Positions 13,236-22,036 of a DNA stretch of 33,499 nucleotides are shown here, piece by piece. Source of the stretch: Prado023 sp049688595 (GTDB lineage Bacteria > Actinomycetota > Actinomycetes > S36-B12 > CAIYMF01). Where the stretch lies: the NCBI GenBank assembly GCA_049688595.1, contig JBAVLA010000039.1, positions 1 to 33,499 on the forward strand, read 5' to 3'. The number at the start of each line of letters is the position of its first letter. Position 1 is the stretch's first letter. The position numbers and the translations under genes were made by a program. The notes below the pieces were generated by a model that made no database searches, was not told the origin of the DNA, and saw only the letters and a program-made list of their open reading frames with translations.

Positions 13236-13256
13236 TGAACCTCGAGTTCAGGTCGA
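13236..13256 (+). promoter_or_regulatory. Candidate MerR-family operator, copy 1
   Basis: TGAACCTC, five bases GAGTT, then CAGGTCGA form an imperfect 21-bp inverted repeat. The same pattern occurs at 15101-15121 before the second merR gene, with both 8-base halves almost identical. A repeat of this size with two inverted halves suits a dimeric MerR protein, and FtsR encoded just downstream is the first candidate (inference). Confidence 0.5.
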
Positions 13257-13290
13257 GGCAGCCGGTTGGACATGAGCGGATGGAGTTCCC

Positions 13291-13782
13291 GTGCGGACCT
13301 GCACCAGGTGCGGCCAGGAGGTCGCCGATCTTGCCCGCTTCTGCAGCAACTGCGGGGCTGCGCTGGCCGACCTCGGCCCGGACAACCCAGCTGACGTGAC
13401 TGGCACGTTGGACGCCGCGCTGACCGCAAGCGGTCCGCTCCCCGCCGTGGGTCCCGGCACGCTCGGGGGGGTGGATGCCGGCACGGCGATGCTGATCGTG
13501 CGGCGCGGGCCCAGCGAGGGAACGTCCTTCACCTTGGACTCGGATCGCGTGACGATCGGCCGGGCCGACGACTCGGCTGTGATGCTCGACGACGTGACCG
13601 TGTCGCGCCGTCATGCGGTGTGCGAACGTACCCCCTCGGGCTGGGTGCTGCGGGACGCGGGAAGCCTCAACGGCACCTACGTGAACCGGCAGCGGATCGA
13701 GTCCTCCGTGCTGGCTGGCGGGGACGAGGTGCAGATCGGCAAGTACCGTTTCGTCTTCCTCGTCGGGGGTGGGCTGGGTTGA
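13291..13782 (+). CDS. garA: GarA/OdhI-like FHA protein with an N-terminal zinc ribbon
   Basis: The 163-residue protein begins with a zinc ribbon, C4-x2-C7 and C18-x2-C21. A Gly/Pro linker follows (about 30-62), then an FHA domain (about 66-160) with R91 (IGRADD), S105 and H108 (VSRRHA) and N127 (GSLNGTYVN), so phospho-threonine binding looks intact. The FHA part and gene position match M. tuberculosis GarA (Rv1827), which inhibits 2-oxoglutarate dehydrogenase and activates glutamate dehydrogenase under control of Ser/Thr kinases. The ETTSVF phosphorylation tail of GarA is not present, and the ribbon stands in its place. How it is switched is therefore uncertain. The GTG start has GGAG five bases upstream, and the stop overlaps the ftsR start. 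Confidence 0.85.
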   Translation: MRTCTRCGQEVADLARFCSNCGAALADLGPDNPADVTGTLDAALTASGPLPAVGPGTLGGVDAGTAMLIVRRGPSEGTSFTLDSDRVTIGRADDSAVMLDDVTVSRRHAVCERTPSGWVLRDAGSLNGTYVNRQRIESSVLAGGDEVQIGKYRFVFLVGGGLG

Positions 13783-14516
13783 GCTCGGCCGCAGCATCTG
13801 ATGGACTGCTCAGCATCGGTGAGGTCCGGCAACTGCTGCGAACCGAGTTCCCCGACGTCAGCATCTCCAAGATCCGATACCTCGAGTCCGAGGGGCTCGT
13901 CGAGCCCTCGCGCTCGCCTTCGGGCTACCGCAAGTTCTCCCGGGGGGATGCTGAGCGGCTGCGGTACGTCCTGCGGATGCAGCGCGACCACTACCTGCCA
14001 CTGCAGGTCATCCGGGAGCACCTTGACGCGATGGACCGGGGGCTCCAGCCGGCTCCGCTCACCGCGGCCGACACGGCCCCCCGTGCGCTGGTCGTGGCTG
14101 AGGCGCACCCGTCCGCGGAGGACCTGGGCTCGGATGCGCAGGAGCTGCGCCTCTCGCGCCGGGAGCTCCTGGAGAGCAGTGGGCTGACGAACGAGGTGCT
14201 GCGGGAGCTGGAGTCGTTCGGCTTGATCACGCAGAGTCCGGGAAGCGCGTACTACGACGCCACGGCGCTGCAGGTCGCGACGATCACGGCCGAGCTGGGC
14301 GAGTACGGGTACGGACCGAGGCATCTGCGCCCGTTCAAGCTCGGGGCGGAACGTGAGCTGGCCCTCGTGCAGCAGGTCGTCCTTCCCATGGCTCGAGGCC
14401 GCCACCCCGACGCGGTTGCCCGTGCCGAGGAGACCGCCCGGGCGATTGCGGCCCTTGCCATCCAGCTCCACGTCACGCTGGTCAAGGCCGGGCTGCCCGG
14501 TACGCTCGGCCGCTGA
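13779..14516 (+). CDS. ftsR: MerR-family transcriptional regulator FtsR
   Basis: This is a 245-residue MerR regulator, close in length to M. tuberculosis Rv1828 (247) and in the same place. The N-terminal winged helix runs from about 10 to 85 (SIGEVRQLLR, then ISKIRYLESEGLVEP and GYRKFSRGDAERLRYVL). The C-terminal half (about 125-245) is the second wing/dimer module of this subfamily (LTNEVLRELESFGLI). In Corynebacterium the orthologue FtsR activates ftsZ. No ftsZ lies in this window. The start is taken as TTG at 13779, which overlaps the garA stop as TTGA and has GGGGGTGGG upstream. The next in-frame codons lack a ribosome site. Translational coupling with garA suggests joint dosage. Confidence 0.85.
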   Translation: MSSAAASDGLLSIGEVRQLLRTEFPDVSISKIRYLESEGLVEPSRSPSGYRKFSRGDAERLRYVLRMQRDHYLPLQVIREHLDAMDRGLQPAPLTAADTAPRALVVAEAHPSAEDLGSDAQELRLSRRELLESSGLTNEVLRELESFGLITQSPGSAYYDATALQVATITAELGEYGYGPRHLRPFKLGAERELALVQQVVLPMARGRHPDAVARAEETARAIAALAIQLHVTLVKAGLPGTLGR

Positions 14517-14543
14517 GCGATGGCCCGTGCGCAGGGCTCAAGC

Positions 14544-14549
14544 TACTCT
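14544..14549 (+). promoter_or_regulatory. -10 box of a leaderless promoter for the DUF151 gene
   Basis: TACTCT is followed by the 7 bases GGGTCGT and the GTG start codon. No ribosome site is present. It lies in the 40-bp gap after ftsR. Confidence 0.6.
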
Positions 14550-14556
14550 GGGTCGT

Positions 14557-15039
14557 GTGGATGGCGACGCATTCGTTGCGGTCGAAGTGGTCGGGGTGCG
14601 GGTGGAGATGCCATCCAACTCGCCGATCGTGCTGGTCCGTGAGGGGGCAGGGCACCTGCACCTGCCGATCTGGATCGGCCCGAGCGAGGCTGCGGCGATC
14701 GCCATGGCACTCCAGGAGGTCAAGGCGCCGCGGCCACTGACTCATGACCTGTTCGTGGCTACCCTGGCGAAGGTGGGGGCCCCCCTGCGTGCCGTGCGCG
14801 TGACCCGTCTGGAGGAGAGCGTCTTCTACGGGGAACTCGTGTTCGACGGCGTGGTCGTGGACGCCCGGCCCTCGGATGCCATCGCCCTGGCGCTGCGGGC
14901 GGGGGTCCCGATCCTGGTGGCTCGTGAGGTGCTGGCGGAGGCCGGTGTGCGCCTCGAGCCCGAGCCCGAGGACGAAGTCGACGAGGTGGCCCGGTTCCGG
15001 GAGTTCCTGGACAACGTGAGCCCGCAGGACTTCCAATGA
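14557..15039 (+). CDS. DUF151 bifunctional-nuclease-family protein
   Basis: The 160-residue protein carries the whole DUF151 domain: VAVEVVGVRVEMPSNSP at the start, LPIWIGPSEAAAIAMAL (about 37-55) and the conserved DARPSDAIALALRAGVPI (about 102-119). It has an acidic tail (EPEPEDEVDEV). Plant members have nuclease activity, but bacterial members such as M. tuberculosis Rv1829, its positional match, have no proven substrate. The GTG at 14557 fits a leaderless start, with TACTCT ending 7 bases before it. The nearest ATG, two codon positions away, is out of frame. Confidence 0.88.
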   Translation: MDGDAFVAVEVVGVRVEMPSNSPIVLVREGAGHLHLPIWIGPSEAAAIAMALQEVKAPRPLTHDLFVATLAKVGAPLRAVRVTRLEESVFYGELVFDGVVVDARPSDAIALALRAGVPILVAREVLAEAGVRLEPEPEDEVDEVARFREFLDNVSPQDFQ

Positions 15040-15087
15040 CCTGGCCGGTCCGGGACTTCCGCCGGGGAGGCTCCGGGGCGGCGGAAT

Positions 15088-15111
15088 CGTGAGGTTCGTC
15101 TGAACCTCACG
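15088..15111 (+). terminator. Perfect hairpin after the DUF151 gene
   Basis: CGTGAGGTTC and GAACCTCACG (10 bp each) flank a GTCT tetraloop. This can act as a terminator for the DUF151 transcript 49 bases after its stop. The right arm is also the left half of the MerR-type repeat at 15101-15121, so the site may serve two purposes. A DNA-level operator is the alternative reading. Confidence 0.5.
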
Positions 15112-15121
15112 TAGAGGTCGA
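15101..15121 (+). promoter_or_regulatory. Candidate MerR-family operator, copy 2
   Basis: TGAACCTC, five bases ACGTA, then GAGGTCGA form a 21-bp inverted repeat matching the copy at 13236-13256. It lies 32 bases upstream of the TTGACG box of the merR2 promoter, a place suited to activation. A weaker reading puts it in the 19-bp spacer of an alternative promoter (CTGAAC at 15100-15105, TATCTC at 15125-15130). FtsR or the second MerR protein could bind it (inference). Confidence 0.5.
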
Positions 15122-15153
15122 GAGTATCTCCCGGCGTGTCGGCCCCGGCTGCG

Positions 15154-15182
15154 TTGACGCGACCGGGGGCGACGCCTACCGT
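15154..15182 (+). promoter_or_regulatory. Promoter of the second merR gene
   Basis: TTGACG (15154-15159), a 17-bp spacer and TACCGT (15177-15182) give the best-formed primary-sigma promoter of the window. Transcription should start near 15189 with a leader of about 67 bases before the GGAGG-led ATG at 15256. Confidence 0.65.
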
Positions 15183-15255
15183 CATCTTGGAATGCCGTCC
15201 ATGTAACTACGCCCACGCAACCAGGCCGCGCGGGAGAGCAGACCGGAGGCCGGAG

Positions 15256-15828
15256 ATGTCAGCTGAGGGGACGCAGCCGCAGACCAGTCCTGAGGTCGGC
15301 GTGCAGGGCTCCCTGTTCGACGTGCCCGAGGCGGTCCTGCCCGAGGACGTCGGATTCCGTGGGCCGGTCGCCTGCGCCGCAGTTGAGATCACCTATCGCC
15401 AGCTGGACTACTGGGCGCGGACCGGACTCGTCGAGCCCTCCGTGCGCCCGGCGACGGGGTCGGGCACGCAGCGGCTGTACAGCTTCCGGGACATCCTCGT
15501 GCTCAAGGTGGTCAAGCGGCTGCTCGACACCGGGGTCTCCCTGCAGAACATCAGGTCGGCCGTGAGCCACCTGCGGGCGCACGGCGTGGACGACCTCGCC
15601 ACGCTCACCCTGATGAGCGACGGAGCGAGCGTGTACGAGTGCACGAGCGAGGACGAGGTCATCGACCTCGTCCGGGGCGGGCAGGGCGTCTTCGGGATCG
15701 CAATCGGCAAGGTCTGGCGCGAGGTGGAGGGAACCCTGTCCACGCTGCCATCCGAGCGAACGTCCGGTGTCCCCAGGAGCGAGGACGACGAGCTGTCCGC
15801 GCGGCGCAGGCGCCGCCAGACCGGCTGA
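15256..15828 (+). CDS. MerR-family transcriptional regulator (Rv1830-like)
   Basis: The 190-residue regulator has a disordered head (about 1-35, including GSLFDVPEAVLPEDVGFRG), a MerR winged helix (about 40-110: ITYRQLDYWARTGLVEPS, RLYSFRDILVLKVVKRLLD) and a short C-terminal region ending in an Arg-rich tail. It matches M. tuberculosis Rv1830 in order and type. No metal-binding or drug-binding domain is evident, so the effector is unknown. ATG at 15256 has GGAGGCCGGAG upstream. The promoter at 15154-15182 and the inverted repeat at 15101-15121 suggest regulation by a MerR protein, perhaps itself. The gap to gcvP is 69 bases. Confidence 0.88.
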   Translation: MSAEGTQPQTSPEVGVQGSLFDVPEAVLPEDVGFRGPVACAAVEITYRQLDYWARTGLVEPSVRPATGSGTQRLYSFRDILVLKVVKRLLDTGVSLQNIRSAVSHLRAHGVDDLATLTLMSDGASVYECTSEDEVIDLVRGGQGVFGIAIGKVWREVEGTLSTLPSERTSGVPRSEDDELSARRRRRQTG

Positions 15829-15885
15829 GCCCAGGCAGCCGGAGACTCCCAGCAGCACCTGCAGAAGGGCCCCGACGGGCGTCGA

Positions 15886-15891
15886 TACTGT
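15886..15891 (+). promoter_or_regulatory. -10 box of a leaderless promoter for gcvP
   Basis: TACTGT is followed by the 6 bases TGGCGC and the GTG of gcvP. The absence of a leader also rules out a glycine riboswitch on this transcript. Confidence 0.62.
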
Positions 15892-15897
15892 TGGCGC

Positions 15898-18888
<2,991 letters not shown>

Positions 18889-18967
18889 ACGAGGCAGGGC
18901 GGGGGTCTGGAACCGGTCCTGGGTGCGCGGTGCCCGGACGATGCCTGGTTGCGCCGGGTGGTGACCA

Positions 18968-19537
18968 TCAGGTGCGACCGTCGGACTCCTGGATGTCGAA
19001 CAGGACCGCCTGTGCCGCTGGACCTGGAGCGGCTGGCGCGCCCGGTTCCCGAGCCGGCATCCACGTCGCGTGCAGCACCGGGAAGCCGGCGGCGCGCACC
19101 GTCTCGACCACCGCGGCGTCGTCATCGACGAACACCTCGACGCGGAACTGGCGCGCCAGTCGGCGCAGGGTGGCCACCTTCGTGAACCGCGCCGGCCGAC
19201 GGTCGGCGTCGCCGCGCATGAACAGGTCGCCGGGCGGCAGCCCCTGGCCGGCCAGCCACGCCAGGGTGTCGGCCCGGCAGCGCTCGGGGCGGCCGGTCAG
19301 GTAGATCACGAGGTCTCCCGCCCGCTGGGCCGCGGACACGGCGGCCATCCCCTCGGGCAGGGCCGCGTCCTTGGGTGCGGCGGCGAAGAAGGCGTCCCAG
19401 TCCTTGGGCCGAGCAGCCACGTGGTGGAGCCGGTGCCGGACATCGGCGAGCACCCCATCGATGTCGAAGACGGCCACGCGGGGCCAGTCCGCTGGCCGGG
19501 CGGGCGGATCGGGGAGCACGGCTGGTCGTTCGGGCAC
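18968..19537 (-). CDS. HAD-superfamily phosphatase-like protein
   Basis: The 189-residue protein has the HAD motifs in order: D25 and D27 in VFDIDGVLAD, T81 in YLTGRPERCR, K120, and the acidic triplet D138-D140 in VFVDDDAAVV. The nucleophile is followed by a short cap region (about 35-70, RHRLHHVAARPKDWDAFF), like the polynucleotide kinase 3'-phosphatase/acid phosphatase branch. It is probably a soluble phosphatase with unknown substrate. The start is chosen as GTG at 19537, since TAGCGT ends 7 bases before it. GTG at 19546 is a second candidate but overlaps that -10 box. Its promoter is back to back with that of the thioesterase gene, and the gene converges with gcvP. Confidence 0.82.
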   Translation of the reverse strand: MPERPAVLPDPPARPADWPRVAVFDIDGVLADVRHRLHHVAARPKDWDAFFAAAPKDAALPEGMAAVSAAQRAGDLVIYLTGRPERCRADTLAWLAGQGLPPGDLFMRGDADRRPARFTKVATLRRLARQFRVEVFVDDDAAVVETVRAAGFPVLHATWMPAREPGAPAAPGPAAQAVLFDIQESDGRT

Positions 19538-19544
19538 GCTGGGC

Positions 19545-19550
19545 ACGCTA
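19545..19550 (-). promoter_or_regulatory. -10 box of a leaderless promoter for the HAD gene
   Basis: Minus-strand TAGCGT, then the 7 bases GCCCAGC, then GTG. It faces away from the -10 box at 19581-19586 on the plus strand. Only 56 bases separate the two start codons, so the two promoters must share DNA upstream of each. Confidence 0.55.
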
Positions 19551-19580
19551 CCCGGCAGCGTGCCCCACGGCCACCCCCGG

Positions 19581-19586
19581 TACGGT
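19581..19586 (+). promoter_or_regulatory. -10 box of a leaderless promoter for the thioesterase gene
   Basis: TACGGT, then the 7 bases CGGGGCC, then ATG at 19594. No ribosome site is seen. Confidence 0.6.
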
Positions 19587-19593
19587 CGGGGCC

Positions 19594-20064
19594 ATGGACC
19601 TCACCACGGTCGCTTCCGAGATGCCCACCCTCGTCCCGATGGTCGGGACGCTGGGCATTGAGTTCCTCGAGCTCACTGCCCAGCGGGCCGTGCTGCGCCT
19701 GCCCGACCAGGCTGCATACCACAACCACATCGGCGGACTGCACGCTGGGGCGATGTTCACGCTGGCGGAGTCGGCCACCGGGGCCCTGGTCCTGGGCAAC
19801 TTCGGCCGCCTCCTGGACGTGGCGACTCCCTTGGCCGTGGAGGCGACGATCCGGTATCGGAAGGTCGCCCTGGGGCCGCTGTACGCAGAAGCCCTGCTCC
19901 ACGACTCGCCGGATGCGATCGTTGCCCAGCTCGGCCAGGGCGAGCGCCCGGAATTCCGGATCGAGGTCGCGCTGGCCAACGAGGACTCCACGGTCACTGG
20001 CGAGGCGAGCTTCCTGTGGACCCTTCGCCCGAACCGTCCCTCCGATGGCAGGCTTGCCCCATGA
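19594..20064 (+). CDS. Hotdog-fold thioesterase-like protein (PaaI/DUF4442 type)
   Basis: The 156-residue protein has the hotdog-fold signature of PaaI-like thioesterases: YHNHIGGLHAGAMFTLAESATGAL (about 46-69 in two parts, with the HNHIGG loop and the AESATG helix) followed by the ATIRYRKVALGPLYAEA strand pair. The usual substrate is an acyl-CoA, but DUF4442 members are mostly untested. The ATG fits a leaderless start behind TACGGT. Its stop overlaps the ATG of the lipoprotein gene, so the two are translated together. Confidence 0.8.
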   Translation: MDLTTVASEMPTLVPMVGTLGIEFLELTAQRAVLRLPDQAAYHNHIGGLHAGAMFTLAESATGALVLGNFGRLLDVATPLAVEATIRYRKVALGPLYAEALLHDSPDAIVAQLGQGERPEFRIEVALANEDSTVTGEASFLWTLRPNRPSDGRLAP

Positions 20065-20555
20065 CCCGCGTCAGTGCCGCAGCCGTGTGCGCAGCAATCC
20101 TGATCTCGGTTGGCGGCTGTTCGTCCGGCGACCCCGTGTCCTCCCCGACATCGACTCCCGTGGTCACCGCCACGCCGACCGCAGTCGACCCTGGGTGTGC
20201 GTCGATCTACGCCGGCGTGAATGCCGGCCGGCTCGCTGAGGGGGCCAGCCTCGAGCGGGTGACCGTGTGCGGCGTGTCGGCTGAGGTCGGTGCCTCCACC
20301 GACCCGGTGGTCGTCGTGGTGACGAAGAAGGACGAGCCGACCGAGTTGGCCGAGCTGGCCAGGCTGTTGGCCCAGCCGGACGCCCCCGTGGACCCCGACG
20401 TCGTCTGCACGATGGAGCTGCGCATCGTTGCCGACTTCACAGTGGTTCTCGCCGACTCGACGGCCTTGGCCCCGCATGTGCCGACCGATGTGTGCGGCAA
20501 GCCCGACATCGCGGTCGTCCGGATGTTGGAGGGGTTCCTCGCGCAGGGACGGTGA
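20061..20555 (+). CDS. Small secreted lipoprotein of unknown function
   Basis: The 164-residue protein starts MTRVSAAAVCAAILISVGGC, a lipoprotein signal peptide with lipobox SVGGC (modified cysteine C20). A Ser/Thr/Pro spacer follows, then a compact domain with several Cys (ASIYAGVNAGRL, VTVCGVSAEVG, DVVCTMELRI, DVCGKPDIAVV) that could form disulfides outside the cell. No known domain is recognised. The ATG overlaps the thioesterase stop (ATGA). The frame stays open 15 codons upstream, but a start there would bury the signal peptide. Converges with the membrane FHA gene, 39 bases away. Confidence 0.78.
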   Translation: MTRVSAAAVCAAILISVGGCSSGDPVSSPTSTPVVTATPTAVDPGCASIYAGVNAGRLAEGASLERVTVCGVSAEVGASTDPVVVVVTKKDEPTELAELARLLAQPDAPVDPDVVCTMELRIVADFTVVLADSTALAPHVPTDVCGKPDIAVVRMLEGFLAQGR

Positions 20556-20594
20556 CCTTCGCGGGTCGGTTGGTCGTTCCCACTCGTGCGATGC

Positions 20595-21812
20595 TCAGGG
20601 CGCCCGCTGGCCGATCCGGAACGACGTGGCAGGCGTGCTGCGGTCGGGTCGGCCGATCTCGATCAGGCTGCCCGGCTGGAGGATGTGGGGGATCCCCGGC
20701 AGTATCGCGGTTCCGTCTACGTAGGTGCCGCGCGTCGAGTGCCGGTCGGTCACCACCCACCCCGTCGCCAGCAGCTTGATCTCGGCGTGGTCCCGGGACA
20801 CGTGCGACCCCGTCAGCTGGACGTCCCGGTCGGCGGCACGTCCGATGGTCGTCCGAGGTGCTCGCACGACGATCGGGGTCTGGGTGGTCGGCTCGCCGGT
20901 TCGCGGGTGCGCCGGGATCAGCTCCAGGCAGTCCGAGGGTCGCGGTTCGGCAGGCGGCACGACGACAGTGGGCTGCGGTTCGGCGGGCGGCACGACGACA
21001 GTGGGCTGCTGCCGCGCGGTCGCGCTCGGGATCCGCACCGTGTGTTCGGGGTCCTGCCGGATGGCGCTGGCGCGGATGACGAGCGTGGGATCGGGCTGCG
21101 GAGGAGCCGGTGCCTGCCGCTGCGGTGCCATCCGCTCGGCGTCGAGCAGCCCCTCGGCTCGGAATACTGACCGTCCGGCCAGCGCGGCGCGGGCCAGCCC
21201 AGCAGCCTCGGGGTTCCCAGGGACCCGGAACCCGGATCGCACGACGGCCCTGTTGACCGGCACCTGCCGATCCCTGACCACGACGACGGTCACCGTGTCG
21301 GAGACTCGCGGCAGGTCGGCGTGCTGGCGGGCGTAGGCGGCGGCCAGGTGCCAGGCGACGTCCTCGATCGGCATCCACGCGTCGATTCGCTGGACCGTCT
21401 CAGGATTCAGGGACACCTCGATCGCCGGGAAGGCGGCCGGCCCGCTGGGAAGCTGCGCGACTTCAGCGCACACCAGGGCCGTCGTCGCGGACAGGACCCG
21501 GTCCGGGCGGCGCCACGGCGCGCTGCCCAGCGCCAGTCGGAGCCGACCGAATGTGGAGCCAAGGCCTGATCGGAGGGACCGCAGGGCTGCTCGGGGACCG
21601 TCGAGGCTGACGTGCCGACCCGGCCGGGCCAATCCGGCCAGCAGCCATACGAGCAGACCCGCCATCGCCAGGGCGAACACCATGACAACCGCCAACAGCA
21701 ACCCGGAGACCAAGTAGCGGCCCTGCGTAGCCAGCAGTGCGACGATCGCGACCAGCGCACCCGGCCACGCCCACCATGGCGCCCTGTGCGCCGCCGACCT
21801 CGTCCTGTTCAT
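20595..21812 (-). CDS. Membrane protein with a C-terminal FHA domain
   Basis: The 405-residue protein has two adjoining membrane helices (about 13-29 and 33-62). A middle domain (about 68-220) resembles the DUF3662 region of actinobacterial FhaA (IEVSLNPETVQRID, then VTVVVVRDRQVPVNR); this similarity is weak. A Pro/Gln-rich linker (about 228-295) with two tandem copies of QPTVVVPPAEP precedes the FHA domain (about 312-400). R325 (TIGRAAD), S339 and H342 (HVSRDHA) of the phosphopeptide site are kept, but the conserved Asn is R361 (HSTRGTYV). The ATG has TAGGAG upstream. FhaA-type proteins bind phosphorylated partners in cell-wall control. A similar role at the membrane is an inference. Confidence 0.78.
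   Translation of the reverse strand: MNRTRSAAHRAPWWAWPGALVAIVALLATQGRYLVSGLLLAVVMVFALAMAGLLVWLLAGLARPGRHVSLDGPRAALRSLRSGLGSTFGRLRLALGSAPWRRPDRVLSATTALVCAEVAQLPSGPAAFPAIEVSLNPETVQRIDAWMPIEDVAWHLAAAYARQHADLPRVSDTVTVVVVRDRQVPVNRAVVRSGFRVPGNPEAAGLARAALAGRSVFRAEGLLDAERMAPQRQAPAPPQPDPTLVIRASAIRQDPEHTVRIPSATARQQPTVVVPPAEPQPTVVVPPAEPRPSDCLELIPAHPRTGEPTTQTPIVVRAPRTTIGRAADRDVQLTGSHVSRDHAEIKLLATGWVVTDRHSTRGTYVDGTAILPGIPHILQPGSLIEIGRPDRSTPATSFRIGQRAP
20942..21007 (-). repeat. Two tandem 33-bp units inside the membrane FHA gene
   Basis: Two 33-bp units (20942-20974 and 20975-21007) differ at one base and encode the doubled QPTVVVPPAEP of the linker. The near identity points to a recent duplication or to slippage in this strain. 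Confidence 0.85.
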
Positions 21813-21956
21813 CTCGCTCCTACCGAACCAACCGAGCCCTTCGAGCACCGCCCCCGGGTGGGAGGGGTCCTCGGCAGGGTCGTGCCAACCACTGAGCCCG
21901 CGGCAGGCCTGACAGGCCGACGCCGGCCCTCCCCCGATACCCATTCGTGGCAGTTC

Positions 21957-21979
21957 CCATGCCTGGCCGCCAGACATGG
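21957..21979. repeat. 23-bp palindrome between the FHA and EF-G2 genes
   Basis: CCATGCCTGGC and GCCAGACATGG face each other around one base, with one mismatch in the 11-bp arms. The site is 145 bases upstream of the FHA start codon and 15 bases beyond the EF-G2 terminator. It could be an operator or a second hairpin. The remainder of the 224-base gap (21813-22036) shows no gene. Confidence 0.45.
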
Positions 21980-21993
21980 CAAGCCGGACATGG

Positions 21994-22027
21994 CTGTGGG
22001 CCGCCCCAGTTCGGGAGCGGCCCACAG
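21994..22027 (-). terminator. Terminator hairpin of the EF-G2 gene
   Basis: An 11-bp perfect stem (CTGTGGGCCGC with GCGGCCCACAG) surrounds a 12-base loop that can add further G-C pairs. It begins ten bases past the stop codon. No T tract follows, which is usual for high-G+C bacteria. Confidence 0.7.
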
Positions 22028-22036
22028 ATGGCGGGG

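Noticed and set aside
19538..19546. GTG at 19546 as start of the HAD gene
   Set aside because: It overlaps the TAGCGT -10 box, so it would lie upstream of the transcript start. The GTG nine bases on has the right spacing.
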